A stretch of 55,292 bases of DNA from an uncultured Alistipes sp. GTDB lineage: Bacteria; Bacteroidota; Bacteroidia; Bacteroidales; Rikenellaceae. Below the pieces are notes generated by a model. It did not search any database. It had not been told where the DNA came from and worked only from the letters and a program-made list of their open reading frames with translations. Made by a program: the position numbers and the translations under genes. Shown piece by piece: positions 33,654 to 46,346 of this stretch. Positions within the stretch are counted from its first letter, which is position 1, and the number at the start of each line of letters is the position of its first letter. The stretch spans positions 1 to 55,292 of the forward strand of contig CALUKH010000009.1 in assembly GCA_944321185.1 (NCBI GenBank), in the 5' to 3' direction.

Positions 33654-35594
33654 ATGAACCGATTCCTGAGTATGTTGGCCTGCCTGTTGATCGTGACGGG
33701 CACGGCCCGGGCGCGGAGTTTCGAGGTGACGTCGCCCGACGGACGGCTGCGGATGACCGTGGAGGTCGGTGAACGGATCGACTGCCGGTTGCAGGCCGGC
33801 GGACGGACCCTCACCCTGACGGAGGGGCTGGCCCTCGAACTGACCGATCGCACGCTGGGCCTGCAGCCCCGGGTGCGACGCGTGAAACGCTCCTCGGTCG
33901 ATGAGCTGCTGCCGCGGATCAACCCGACGAAAAACGCCGAGGTCCGTAATCGCTACAATGCCCTCAGCCTCGAATTTGCGGGGAATTACGCCCTGGAGTT
34001 CCGCCTCTTCGATACGGGGGCGGCCTACCGTTTCGTGACGTCGCTGCCGGGCGAGATTGAGGTCCGCGACGAACGCTTCCGCATCGCGCTGGAGGCGGGA
34101 AGTGAGGCCTGGATCTCCTCGGTCGGAGGATTCCGCACGATGTGCGAGGAGCCCTATTCGCGGGTTTCGTTGTCGGAGGCGGATGTCGCGGGACGGTTTT
34201 CCTATCTTCCGATCCTGGCCGCACTGCCCGATGGCGTCAAGCTGCTCTTTGCCGAGGCCGACGTGCGCGATTACCCCTGCCTGTTCCTGCATCGCAACGG
34301 CGTGGCGGGATTCGAACCCCGCTTCCCGCGGGTACCGGCCTCGTATGGACCGGACGGCGACCGGAGCCTGAAGATCCTTGCCGAGGAGCCGTTCATCGCC
34401 CGCACGCAGGGTTCGCGGAGCTTTCCGTGGCGATTGACGGTCGTGGCTGCGGAGGATGCCGACCTGGTGCGCAACGAACTGGTCTGGCTGCTTGCCGAAC
34501 CGGTCGCCGACGAGGACTGGAGCTGGGTGAAACCCGGACTGGTCAGCTGGGACTGGTGGAACGGCATGCGCCTGACGGGGGTTGATTTCCGGGCCGGGCG
34601 CAATACCGAATCCTACCGCTATTATATCGATTTCGCGGCCCGTTACGGGATCCCCTATATCATCATGGACGAGGGCTGGTCGGCCTCGACGACCGATGTC
34701 GAACACCCCAATCCGGACCTTGACCTGCAGCAGCTGATTGCCTATGGACGCGAACGCAACGTGCGGATCATCCTGTGGTTCACGTGGCTGTCCGTCGACG
34801 AGGATATGGAGCACCTCTTCGCAACGCTCGAACGATGGGGCATCGCGGGCATGAAGATCGATTTCATGGACCGCAGCGATCAGTGGATGGTCAACTTCTA
34901 CGAACGCGTTGCGCGCTGCGCGGCCGAGCATCATCTGCTGGTCGACATGCACGGCTCCTATACGCCCAAGGGGCTGTATCGCACCTATCCGAACCTGTTG
35001 ACCTACGAGGGGGTTCTGGGACTGGAGCAGGGGGCGCGTTGCCGGCCTTCGAACAGCAATCTGCTGCCCTTCATCCGCAATGCGGTCGGACCGATGGACT
35101 TTACGCCGGGTTCGATGTTCTCGGCCCAGCCCGAGGAGAACCGTTCGACGGGCAGCAATCCCATGGGTTCCGGCACGCGGGCCTATCAGATGGCGCTTTA
35201 CGTGCTCTTCGAGAGTCCGCTCCAGATGTTGGCCGACAACCCGGTGCTCTACGAGCGCGAACGACCCTGTACGGAGTTCATCGCTTCGGTGCCCACGACG
35301 TGGGACGAACTGCGGGTTCTGCATGCCTCGTGCGACGGACAGCTCGTCGTGGCGCGCCGCAAGGGCGACCGCTGGTATATCGGCGGCATGACGGCCGACA
35401 AACCCTTCGAGATGCGACTCTCGCTGGATTTCCTGCCCTCCGGGCGTTCGTTCCGCATGACCTCGTTCGAGGACGGGGTGAATGCTGACCTGCAGGCCAT
35501 GGATTATCGGCGACAGGTGCGCGAGGTCGACTCGTCGAGCCATATCGAGATCCGGATGTGCCGCAACGGTGGCTGGGCCGCCGTGCTGGAGTAG
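33654..35594 (+). CDS. GH97 family alpha-glycosidase
   Basis: A 646-residue exported GH97 enzyme: signal peptide (ends TARAR or nearby), N-terminal beta-sandwich (about 20-290), a catalytic (beta/alpha)8 barrel (about 295-560: PGLVSWDWWNGMR, YIIMDEGW, RIILWFTWLS, GMKIDFMDRSDQWMV) and a C-terminal beta-domain. GH97 holds both inverting alpha-glucosidases (SusB) and retaining alpha-galactosidases. Asp403 in KIDFMD sits where retaining members have a nucleophile, and Glu452 or Glu458 (YEGVLGLE) could be the acid/base. So an alpha-galactosidase-type retaining enzyme is more likely than a SusB-type one, though this rests on motif memory. It follows GH76 on the same strand and ends at a strong terminator. 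Confidence 0.92.
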   Translation: MNRFLSMLACLLIVTGTARARSFEVTSPDGRLRMTVEVGERIDCRLQAGGRTLTLTEGLALELTDRTLGLQPRVRRVKRSSVDELLPRINPTKNAEVRNRYNALSLEFAGNYALEFRLFDTGAAYRFVTSLPGEIEVRDERFRIALEAGSEAWISSVGGFRTMCEEPYSRVSLSEADVAGRFSYLPILAALPDGVKLLFAEADVRDYPCLFLHRNGVAGFEPRFPRVPASYGPDGDRSLKILAEEPFIARTQGSRSFPWRLTVVAAEDADLVRNELVWLLAEPVADEDWSWVKPGLVSWDWWNGMRLTGVDFRAGRNTESYRYYIDFAARYGIPYIIMDEGWSASTTDVEHPNPDLDLQQLIAYGRERNVRIILWFTWLSVDEDMEHLFATLERWGIAGMKIDFMDRSDQWMVNFYERVARCAAEHHLLVDMHGSYTPKGLYRTYPNLLTYEGVLGLEQGARCRPSNSNLLPFIRNAVGPMDFTPGSMFSAQPEENRSTGSNPMGSGTRAYQMALYVLFESPLQMLADNPVLYERERPCTEFIASVPTTWDELRVLHASCDGQLVVARRKGDRWYIGGMTADKPFEMRLSLDFLPSGRSFRMTSFEDGVNADLQAMDYRRQVREVDSSSHIEIRMCRNGGWAAVLE

Positions 35595-35633
35595 GCCGCC
35601 GCAGGCTCCGGATTTCCGAAGCCGCTGCAAAGA

Positions 35634-35671
35634 AAAGAGCCGCTATCCTTTTTCGATAGCGGCTCTTTTTT
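35634..35671. terminator. Bidirectional intrinsic terminator between GH97 and rnr
   Basis: A perfect 12-bp stem (AGAGCCGCTATC with GATAGCGGCTCT) with a T-rich loop, A4 on the left and T6 on the right, between two convergent genes. It can serve both strands. Confidence 0.92.
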
Positions 35672-35698
35672 GTGTCCGAGACGGGCGATGGTGCCCCG

Positions 35699-37951
35699 TT
35701 ATCTGCCTTTCCGGCGCGAGGAGTGGCTGATCTTCGGAGCCTTGCCGCCGCGACCTTTGTCCCGATGCTCGGCGGATCCCGTGTGACGGTTTGCCAGACC
35801 GGGCAGCAGCAGCTCGAAATCGAGCTGACGCTTCTGCAGATCGGCGCGTTTGACGCGTACGCGGGCCGGGCTTCCGAGCGTGAGCCGGATGCCGGTCGAG
35901 CGGCCGACGATCTCGTACTGCTGATCGTCGAAGAGGAAGAAGTCGCCCTGGATGTCGCGCAGGAACGACATGCCCTCGATGTGCGTGTCGTCGAGCTCGA
36001 CATAGACGCCCCATTCGGTGAGACCCGAGATGTGGCCGTCGAACTCCTCGCCGATGTGCTCCTTCATGAATTCGACCATCTTGTACTTGATCGAGGCGCG
36101 TTCGGCCTCGGCGGCGATGATTTCGCGGTCCGAGGCGCGGGCGCACAACTCCTCGACGGGCTCCTTCGGAACCGACTTGCCGCCCTCCAGATAGTGGGCC
36201 AGCAGCCGGTGAACCATCATGTCGGGGTAGCGGCGGATCGGCGAGGTGAAGTGCGTGTAGTAGGGGAAGGCCAGACCGTAGTGGCCGATGTTGTCGGTCG
36301 AGTAGTAGGCCTTGGCCATCGAGCGCACGGCCATCGTCGTGACGGCATTCTCTTCGGTCGAGCCCTTGACCTGTTTGAGCAGCTTGTTCATCTCCTTGGC
36401 CACGGCGCGACCCTTCGAGGCCTTGAAGATGTGGCCGAAGCGGAGGATGAACTGCCGGAAGCGGTCGAGTTTCTCCTCGCTCGGGGCGTCGTGTACGCGG
36501 AAGACCATCGTGCGCGGCACGGCCCGACCCTTTTCGTTGCGGCGGTGGGCGCAGAACTCCGCCACGCGGCGGTTGGCCAGCAGCATGAACTCTTCGATCA
36601 TCTGGTTCGACTCCTTCTGCTCCTTGAAGTAGATGCCCAGCGGCTTCCCGTCCTCGTCGAGTTTGAACTTCACCTCCTGGCGTTCGAACGAGATGGCGCC
36701 GTTCTTGAAGCGGCGTGCGCGCAGGGCCTGGGCCAGGCGGTTGAGCGTGAGGATCTCCTCGGCAAAGTCACCGCGGCCGGTCTCGATCACCTCCTGGGCC
36801 TCGGCGTAGGTGAAGCGGCGGTCGGAGTGGATGACCGTGCGGCCGAACCACTCGTCGAGGATTTCGAGATCCTCGTTCATCGTGAAGACGGCCGAGAAGC
36901 AGAGGCTCGTCTCGTTGGGGCGCAGCGAGCAGAGTTCGTTCGAGAGGCGTTCGGGGAGCATCGGCACGGTGCGGTCCACCAGATAGACCGACGTGCCGCG
37001 TTCGACGGCCTCGTCGTCGAGCACCGAGTGGGGCTTGACGTAGTGGGTGACGTCGGCGATGTGGACGCCGATCTCCCAGACGCCGTCGCGCACCTTGCGG
37101 ACCGAGAGGGCGTCGTCGAAATCCTTGGCGTCGGCCGGGTCGACCGTGAAGGTCACCACCTGGCGGAAGTCGCGCCGCCGGGCGATTTCGTGGGCCGTGA
37201 TGCGGCCGTCGATGGCCTTGGCGGCCTCTTCGATTTCGGGTTCGAAGCGGTAGGGGAGTTCGTATTCGGCCAGGATGGCGTGCATTTCGGTGTCGTTGTT
37301 GCCGGCGATGCCGAGCCGCTCGACCAGCTCGCCCACGGGGCTCTTGCTGCCGGGCTGCCAGTCGGCGATGCGCACGACGACCTTTTCGCCGTCGCGCACC
37401 TCCGGATAGTCACGCTTCGAGAGGTAGATGTCCATCGGCATGTGGCGCGAATCGGCCTTGACGAAGATCTGGTGGGCCCCCACTTCGGCCACGCCGACAT
37501 AGGGTTTGCGCGAGCGTTCGATGATGCGGGTGATCTCGCCCTCGAAGCGGTTGTCACGGCCGCGGTGGATGACGGCCACCTCGACGCGGTCGCCGTCCAG
37601 CGCATTGGCCGTGTTGCGGGGATTGACGAAGATATCCTCGTCGAGCCCCTCGACCTCGACGTAGACGGCCCCCGACTGGGTCATGCTGGCCACACCCTCG
37701 TAGAGGGGCCGGTGCTGCTGCGAGAGGCGGTACTTTTCGCGCGAGCACTCCTCGACGATCCCTTCGTCGAAGAGCCGCCCGAGGATTTCGAACGTCTCGC
37801 GCCGTCCCTCCTTCGAGGCGCCTCCCGAGATCGAGGCGAGGTATTTGAGCGTGAACTGCGTGTTGGGGAAGTCGCGGAACATGTGGAGAATGATCTCCTC
37901 GCGACTGGATCGTCTGGCACCTTTCGGGGCTTTTTGTTGTCTCTTGTTCAT
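35699..37951 (-). CDS. rnr: Ribonuclease R (3'-5' exoribonuclease)
   Basis: RNase II/RNB-family exoribonuclease of 750 residues that degrades structured RNA in the cytoplasm. There is a basic N-terminal tail and helix-turn-helix-like region (about 1-75), two cold-shock/OB domains (about 80-230), and the catalytic RNB domain with TVDPADAKDFDDALS near residue 275, holding the metal-binding aspartates. A C-terminal S1 domain (about 640-725: GEEFDGHISGLTEWGVYVELDD) and a basic tail (RDKGRGGKAPKISHSSRRKGR) follow. Length and domain order are those of RNase R, not RNase II. It starts 10 bases after the amidohydrolase gene. Confidence 0.96.
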   Translation of the reverse strand: MNKRQQKAPKGARRSSREEIILHMFRDFPNTQFTLKYLASISGGASKEGRRETFEILGRLFDEGIVEECSREKYRLSQQHRPLYEGVASMTQSGAVYVEVEGLDEDIFVNPRNTANALDGDRVEVAVIHRGRDNRFEGEITRIIERSRKPYVGVAEVGAHQIFVKADSRHMPMDIYLSKRDYPEVRDGEKVVVRIADWQPGSKSPVGELVERLGIAGNNDTEMHAILAEYELPYRFEPEIEEAAKAIDGRITAHEIARRRDFRQVVTFTVDPADAKDFDDALSVRKVRDGVWEIGVHIADVTHYVKPHSVLDDEAVERGTSVYLVDRTVPMLPERLSNELCSLRPNETSLCFSAVFTMNEDLEILDEWFGRTVIHSDRRFTYAEAQEVIETGRGDFAEEILTLNRLAQALRARRFKNGAISFERQEVKFKLDEDGKPLGIYFKEQKESNQMIEEFMLLANRRVAEFCAHRRNEKGRAVPRTMVFRVHDAPSEEKLDRFRQFILRFGHIFKASKGRAVAKEMNKLLKQVKGSTEENAVTTMAVRSMAKAYYSTDNIGHYGLAFPYYTHFTSPIRRYPDMMVHRLLAHYLEGGKSVPKEPVEELCARASDREIIAAEAERASIKYKMVEFMKEHIGEEFDGHISGLTEWGVYVELDDTHIEGMSFLRDIQGDFFLFDDQQYEIVGRSTGIRLTLGSPARVRVKRADLQKRQLDFELLLPGLANRHTGSAEHRDKGRGGKAPKISHSSRRKGR

Positions 37952-37961
37952 ATCGTGTGTC

Positions 37962-39089
37962 TTATTTTTCGAGGATCTGGAGCGCCAGCTTGTGCATGAA
38001 GTCGACGCCGGTGTCGATGGCCCGTTCGTCGGGCAGGAAGGTGGCGGTGTGCGAACGGCCGGCCTGGGCGCCGACGCCCAGCCGGTAGAAGAGCGAGGGG
38101 TACTCCTTGCAGTAGAATCCGAAATCTTCGGCCGTGGTCCGCAGCGGGAGCATCTCGATGTGGAGATTCTCGCGGCGGGCGAGCGTCACGGCGAGTTTGA
38201 CCAGCAGTTCGTCGTTGACCACACACGGGTATCCGTGGCTGATCTCCACACGACTCTTGACGCCGTAGCGCGAGTCGATTTCGGCGGCGATGTTGGCGAT
38301 TCGCTGGTGGATGATCTTGCGCTGGCGTTCGTCGAAGGTGCGCAGCGTGCCCTCCATGTAGACGTCGTCGGGGACGATGTTCGTGGCGCCGAGGGCCTCG
38401 ACGCGGCCGATCGACAGCACGCACTCCTCGCCGTTGAGGGCCACTAGCCGCGAGAGCAGTTCGGCGCCGGCCGCCACGGGATCCTTCAGCAGCTGGCGCA
38501 TGGCGCCGTGGCCTCCCGTGCCGTGGATGTACAACCGCAGTTCGTCGCTCGAGGCCATGTACTTTCCGGCGCGGAATCCGAGGCTGCCCACCTCGAGCTG
38601 TGCATCGACGTGTTCGCCTACCACGGCCAGCACGTCATACCCTTCGAACGGTTTTTCGGCCAGCACGAGCGAGGCGCCGCCCGGGTTGCACTCCTCGCCG
38701 GGCTGGAACAGTCCGAAGAGGGTGCCGCGGAAGTCGGGCCGGGCGGCCATGCGCTGCAGCACGCCGTAGAGGATGGCGGCATGCATGTCGTGGCCGCAGG
38801 CGTGCATCACGCCGTCGTGCTGCGAGTGCCACGGGCAGTCGTTCTGTTCGGTGATGGGCAGGGCGTCGATGTCGGCGCGCAGCACGAGGGCCCGGTTGTT
38901 GTCGGGGCCTTTCGATCCGCGGATCGCGGCCAGCACGCCGGTCTGGGCGATCCGGCGGTGTTCGATTCCCAGCGCATCGAGCTGTTCTTCGATGTAACGG
39001 GCCGTTTCGTGCTCCTGGAACGAAAGTTCGGGATGAGCGTGCAGGTGGCGTCGGAACTCGACGGGGGTTATCTCTTTGTTGCTTTCCAT
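37962..39089 (-). CDS. M20 family amidohydrolase/peptidase
   Basis: Zinc-dependent M20D-type amidohydrolase (375 residues), the family of N-acyl-amino-acid and aminoacyl-conjugate hydrolases. HACGHDMHAAIL (residues 96-107) is the metal-binding motif, and GEECNPGGASLVL near residue 135 holds the catalytic and second metal-binding acidic residues. The dimerisation lid follows (YIHGTGGHGAM), and a C-terminal TTAEDFGFYCKEYPSLFYRLG. No signal peptide, so cytoplasmic. MESNKE at 39089 is preferred as start over an ATG 24 bases upstream, because family members begin close to the EFRRHLHAHPELS helix. It lies 152 bases after metF and just before rnr. The true substrate is unknown. Confidence 0.9.
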   Translation of the reverse strand: MESNKEITPVEFRRHLHAHPELSFQEHETARYIEEQLDALGIEHRRIAQTGVLAAIRGSKGPDNNRALVLRADIDALPITEQNDCPWHSQHDGVMHACGHDMHAAILYGVLQRMAARPDFRGTLFGLFQPGEECNPGGASLVLAEKPFEGYDVLAVVGEHVDAQLEVGSLGFRAGKYMASSDELRLYIHGTGGHGAMRQLLKDPVAAGAELLSRLVALNGEECVLSIGRVEALGATNIVPDDVYMEGTLRTFDERQRKIIHQRIANIAAEIDSRYGVKSRVEISHGYPCVVNDELLVKLAVTLARRENLHIEMLPLRTTAEDFGFYCKEYPSLFYRLGVGAQAGRSHTATFLPDERAIDTGVDFMHKLALQILEK

Positions 39090-39241
39090 TGTGTAACCTT
39101 GAAAATATCTCATCGGAGGCCATCGGACGTGGATTGAGGTCCGGCTGCGCTCCGTTATTCTCTTTGCGGGGATCGGGGACGGGCTGTTCTATGTTCTCTT
39201 TTTTGCATCTCTCGCTCCTGTGGCTTCATCCCCCCCCTTGG

Positions 39242-40198
39242 TCAGAAGAGCGCCGAGACGATCTTCTGGATGTTGGTCGTGCGGCTCATCGTGTAGTAGT
39301 GCAGCACGGGGACGCCGGCGGCCATCAGTTCGCGGCTCTGGGCGATGGCCCATTCGGTGCCGATTTCGCGGGCCTGGTCGGGATGGGCCTTCACCTCGCA
39401 GGCCAGCTCGTCGGGGATCGAGACGTGGAACGTCTCGGGCAGCACCTCCAGATGGCGCAGCGTCGAGAGGGGCTTCAGCCCCGGAATGATCGGCACGGTG
39501 ATTCCCGCCTCGCGGCAGCGGCGCACGAAGTCGAAGTACTTGCGGTTGTCGAAGAAGAGCTGCGTGACGACATATTCGGCTCCGGCATCGATCTTGGCCT
39601 TCAGATGGGCGATGTCCGCCGTGATGTCGCGGGCCTCGAAGTGGACTTCGGGGTATCCGGCCACGCCGATCGAGAATTTCGAATGGTGGCACTCCTCGAC
39701 CTCGCCGTCGATGAACCGGCCGTGGTTCATGCCGTCGATCTGCCGCACGAGGTCGATGGCGTGGGCATGGCCCTGTGGGTGGGGCATGAAGCGGCGTTCG
39801 TTCTGCGACTTGTCGCCGCGCAGGGCCAGCACGTTGTGCAGTCCGAGGAAGTCCATGTCGATGAGCGTGTCCTCGATGTCGTATTTCGACAGCCCGCCGC
39901 AGATCAGGTGCGGCACCACCTCGACACCGTATCGCTGCTGGATGGCGGCCGAGATGCCGACCGTACCGGGGCGCCGCCGCACAACGTGCCACTCGATGCT
40001 GCCGTCCTCGCGCACGGTCTCCTTGATTGCCTCGCGGTGGAACGTGATGTTGATGTAGGCCGGGCGGTAGGGCATCAGCGGCTCGATGGCGGCGAAGATC
40101 TTCTGACTGCCGTCGCCCTTGAGCGGCGGGAGGAGTTCGAAGGCGAAGCGGGTACGCTTCGAGGCGACGGCTTCGCGGATGATGTCGACGACGTTCAT
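39242..40198 (-). CDS. metF: Methylenetetrahydrofolate reductase
   Basis: FAD enzyme that reduces 5,10-methylene-THF to 5-methyl-THF, the methyl donor for methionine synthase. The 318 residues match bacterial MetF. FAFELLPPLKGDGSQKIFAAIEPL at the N-terminus, THRE-like FHREAIKETV, GGLSKYDIEDTLIDMDFLGLHNVLALRGDK and IIPGLKPLSTLRHL are the family blocks. It starts 3 bases after the metH stop, so reductase and methyltransferase are made from one transcript. Eight C (39230-39237) lie just downstream of its stop in the gap before the amidohydrolase gene; nothing else recognisable is in that gap. Confidence 0.96.
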   Translation of the reverse strand: MNVVDIIREAVASKRTRFAFELLPPLKGDGSQKIFAAIEPLMPYRPAYINITFHREAIKETVREDGSIEWHVVRRRPGTVGISAAIQQRYGVEVVPHLICGGLSKYDIEDTLIDMDFLGLHNVLALRGDKSQNERRFMPHPQGHAHAIDLVRQIDGMNHGRFIDGEVEECHHSKFSIGVAGYPEVHFEARDITADIAHLKAKIDAGAEYVVTQLFFDNRKYFDFVRRCREAGITVPIIPGLKPLSTLRHLEVLPETFHVSIPDELACEVKAHPDQAREIGTEWAIAQSRELMAAGVPVLHYYTMSRTTNIQKIVSALF

Positions 40199-40201
40199 GT
40201 C

Positions 40202-43834
<3,633 letters not shown>

Positions 43835-43847
43835 GTGTCGGTGATCG

Positions 43848-44675
43848 CTATTTCAGTTCGATGATCTCAATTTCAAAGAGTTTGCTCCAGTTCTTGCCCG
43901 TGACGAAGAGGCGTTTCGAGGCCGGATCCCACGCAATGCCGTTCAGTACGTCGGTCGTCGGCGTGCGCTCCGTGTCGGGGAGCAGCCCCGTGAGGTCGAC
44001 CACCCCCTCGACGCGTCCCGAGGCCGGGTCGATGATGACCAGCTGGTCCGTCGTGTAGACATTGGCCCAGATGCGGCCGTCGATCCACTCCAGTTCGTTC
44101 AGATAGGGGACCGCTTCGCCCTTCCAGGTGACGGTCACGTGGCCTTCGCGGCGGAACGTCGTCGGATCGACCGTGTAGAGGTTGGCCGAACCGTCGGTCA
44201 TGTAGAGCTTCCGTTCCTCGGGATCGGAGGTCAGCCCCCAGCCTTCGCCCGCATAGCGGTGGTCGCGGATCTTCTCGAGACCCCTCTCCGTGAGGCGGTA
44301 GACGTGTACGGTATTCGACTGCCAGGTGAGCTGGAAGAGTTCGTCGCCCGCGATGGCAATCCCCTCGCCGAACTCCGAGCGCGGCAGGCGGGTCAGGACG
44401 TGGCTCTCGCCCGAGGCCAGATCGAGCGTCTGGATGACCGATTCGCCGTTCTGTCCGGTCCCCTCCCACAGACGGCCGTCGTGCCAGAGCAGCCCCTGCG
44501 TGTAGGCCTTCGTCGAGTGGGGATAGGCGGCCAGGATGCGGTAGGTATAGCGTTTCGGCTCACTCGGGGCGGCGGTCGACGTCGTGTTGCTCACGGCGTT
44601 GCGCGTGCGGGCCGGGGAGTTTCCACAGGCCGTCAACACGACGGCAGTCAGAAGAAGAATGGTCGCGAGTTTCAT
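43848..44675 (-). CDS. Glutaminyl-peptide cyclotransferase (glutaminyl cyclase), lipoprotein
   Basis: Plant/bacterial-type glutaminyl cyclase, a five-bladed propeller that converts N-terminal Gln to pyroglutamate. The 275-residue protein is a lipoprotein (lipobox VLTAC) with a Thr/Ser/Asn linker. The family blocks are PHSTKAYTQGLLWHDGRLWEGTGQNGES near residue 52, EGWGLTSDPEERKLYMTDGSANL near 145, YLNELEWIDGRIWANVYTTDQLVIIDP near 190 and LNGIAWDPASKRLFVTGKNW near 245. It would act on exported proteins or peptides, including lipoproteins and proteins whose mature end begins with Gln. It is the first gene of the operon that carries metH and metF, a combination with no clear functional link. Confidence 0.93.
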   Translation of the reverse strand: MKLATILLLTAVVLTACGNSPARTRNAVSNTTSTAAPSEPKRYTYRILAAYPHSTKAYTQGLLWHDGRLWEGTGQNGESVIQTLDLASGESHVLTRLPRSEFGEGIAIAGDELFQLTWQSNTVHVYRLTERGLEKIRDHRYAGEGWGLTSDPEERKLYMTDGSANLYTVDPTTFRREGHVTVTWKGEAVPYLNELEWIDGRIWANVYTTDQLVIIDPASGRVEGVVDLTGLLPDTERTPTTDVLNGIAWDPASKRLFVTGKNWSKLFEIEIIELK

Positions 44676-44696
44676 CTGTTCGGTGCAATGTAGCCT

Positions 44697-44728
44697 ACAA
44701 AGTTACGAAAAGCAAACCAGAAATCATA
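44697..44728 (-). promoter_or_regulatory. Putative promoter for glutaminyl cyclase-metH-metF operon
   Basis: On the - strand TAACTTTGT (44705-44697) matches TAnnTTTG. TATG (44728-44725), a 3/4 match to TTTG, lies 19 bases upstream. The leader would be only about 15 bases. Confidence 0.6.
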
Positions 44729-44755
44729 ATTTCACCTATAATATGGAGCTATCTG

Positions 44756-44787
44756 TTGGGCGGATTCGAATAATTTCGTATCTTTGC
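44756..44787 (+). promoter_or_regulatory. Putative promoter for trigger factor
   Basis: TTG (44756-44758), a 20-base spacer, and TATCTTTGC (44779-44787), a full match to the Bacteroidota -7 box. The expected leader is about 45 bases. It is divergent from, and about 30 bases away from, the promoter of the operon on the other strand. Confidence 0.75.
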
Positions 44788-44838
44788 CTCCCGATTCCGA
44801 GTGGAAAAACGTAAGAAAACAGATATAACACATTCATT

Positions 44839-46164
44839 ATGAAGATCGTAAGAGAACAGCACGGCGAAAACAATTCGCTGATCCGCGTGACCGTCGGCGA
44901 GGCCGACTACGGCCAGGAGGTTGAAAAGGCCCTGCGCGAGTACCGTCGCAAGGCCAACATCCCGGGATTCCGCCCCGGCATGGTCCCGATGAACATCATC
45001 CGCAAGATGTACGGCAAGGGCGTCGTGGCCGAACAGTCCTACCGCAAGGCCTCGAACTCCGTCTTCGAGTACCTCCAGAAGGAGAACATCGACTACCTGG
45101 GCGACGTGATCCCCGCCGAGGAGCAGGGTGCCTTCGACTTCGAGAACAATACCGAATTCGAGTTCGTCTTCGAGATCGGCGAGGCTCCCGCCATCAACCT
45201 CGAACTCTCGGACAAGGACAAGCTGACCTACTACTCGATCAAGGTCGACAAGAAGATGCACGACGACTACCGTTCGAACTACCTGCGCCGCTACGGCCGT
45301 CTGGTCGACGCCGACGAGGTCACCTCGGACGAGGCGCTGACCGTGACGCTCGACAACGGCGACATGAACGTGGCCGATGCCTACGTGGGTCTGATCTCGA
45401 TGAGCGACGAGGAGCGCAAGCCCTACCTGGGCAAGAAGGTCGGCGACAAGATGAAGGTCAACATCAACGAACTCTACAAGACCCCGGCCCAGCGTGCCGC
45501 CTGCCTGCAGGTCAAGGAGCATGAGCTCGAGGGCATCAACCCCGAATTCGAGATGGAGATCACCAAGATCCGTCGCTTCGCCGAGCCCGAACTCAACGAG
45601 GAGTTCTTCAAGATGGCCTTCCCGCAGGGCAACGTGACGGACGAGGCCGGCTTCGACAAGCTGATCGACGAGCAGATCGCCGCCGAACTGCGCCGTGAGA
45701 GCGACTACCTCTTCACGCTGCAGCTGCGCGACTACCTGGTGAAGAAGGCCGATCTGAAGATGCCCGTACCGTTCCTCAAGCGCTGGCTCTACACGATCAA
45801 CGAGGGCAAGTTCACGATGGAGGAGATCGAGAAGGATTTCGACCAGTTCCTGAAGATGTTCACCTGGAACTACCTCCAGAAGCACTTCATCAAGGCCGAC
45901 AACCTCACCGTCACCAAGGAGGAGGCTACGGCCGAGGCCAAGGCACTGGCTGCCGCCCAGTTCGCACAGTACGGCATGCCGTCGGCTCCGGATGACATGC
46001 TGGCCGGCTATGCCGAGAAGATCCTCGCCGACAAGGACCAGGGCCAGAAGATCTACGAGAAGCTCTTCGAAACGAAGGTTGTCGACGACATCAAGTCGAA
46101 GATCAAGGTGACGGAAAAGGCCGTTTCCGCAGAGGATTTCGCCAAATTGGCAAAGGAGCTTTAG
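44839..46164 (+). CDS. tig: Trigger factor (ribosome-associated chaperone)
   Basis: Ribosome-bound chaperone for nascent chains, 441 residues. The ribosome-docking signature is GFRPGMVP at residues 43-50 (consensus GFRxGxxP). A middle domain at about 155-240 is a strongly divergent version of the FKBP-like prolyl isomerase domain and lacks clear active-site residues. The C-terminal helical arms (about 250-430) are Lys/Glu-rich. Its own promoter is seen upstream and it lies before clpP-clpX, the widespread tig-clpP-clpX order. Start choice is clear; only weak Shine-Dalgarno sequence is visible. Confidence 0.95.
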   Translation: MKIVREQHGENNSLIRVTVGEADYGQEVEKALREYRRKANIPGFRPGMVPMNIIRKMYGKGVVAEQSYRKASNSVFEYLQKENIDYLGDVIPAEEQGAFDFENNTEFEFVFEIGEAPAINLELSDKDKLTYYSIKVDKKMHDDYRSNYLRRYGRLVDADEVTSDEALTVTLDNGDMNVADAYVGLISMSDEERKPYLGKKVGDKMKVNINELYKTPAQRAACLQVKEHELEGINPEFEMEITKIRRFAEPELNEEFFKMAFPQGNVTDEAGFDKLIDEQIAAELRRESDYLFTLQLRDYLVKKADLKMPVPFLKRWLYTINEGKFTMEEIEKDFDQFLKMFTWNYLQKHFIKADNLTVTKEEATAEAKALAAAQFAQYGMPSAPDDMLAGYAEKILADKDQGQKIYEKLFETKVVDDIKSKIKVTEKAVSAEDFAKLAKEL

Positions 46165-46190
46165 GATTCGCGGAATTTTGATTATCTTTG
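46160..46190 (+). promoter_or_regulatory. Possible clpP promoter overlapping the end of tig
   Basis: TTTA (46160-46163), a 19-base spacer and TATCTTTG (46183-46190), the -7 consensus. It overlaps the tig stop codon and abuts the terminator hairpin that starts at 46190. The predicted start (about 46197) would lie inside the hairpin. Confidence 0.5.
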
Positions 46191-46224
46191 GACTTTGCAG
46201 GCGCGATGTTTGCAAAGTCCTTTT
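46190..46224 (+). terminator. Intrinsic terminator after tig
   Basis: A perfect 10-bp stem (GGACTTTGCA, 46190-46199, with TGCAAAGTCC, 46211-46220) and an 11-base loop, followed by four T. It stands 26 bases after the tig stop and 123 bases before clpP. Confidence 0.7.
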
Positions 46225-46346
46225 CTTGTGTAAAGGCCGCCGTTCGGGAGCCCCGGACCGACGGCCGGATCAGAGCCCCGTATCCCGGTGGAAGACCCTT
46301 CCCGGACCGGAAAACGGGCCGAATCGGAAAAAACGATTGAAAGAAT

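Noticed and set aside
39230-39237. C8 run as a phase-variation tract
   Set aside because: Lies after the metF stop, outside coding sequence and not inside a recognisable promoter.
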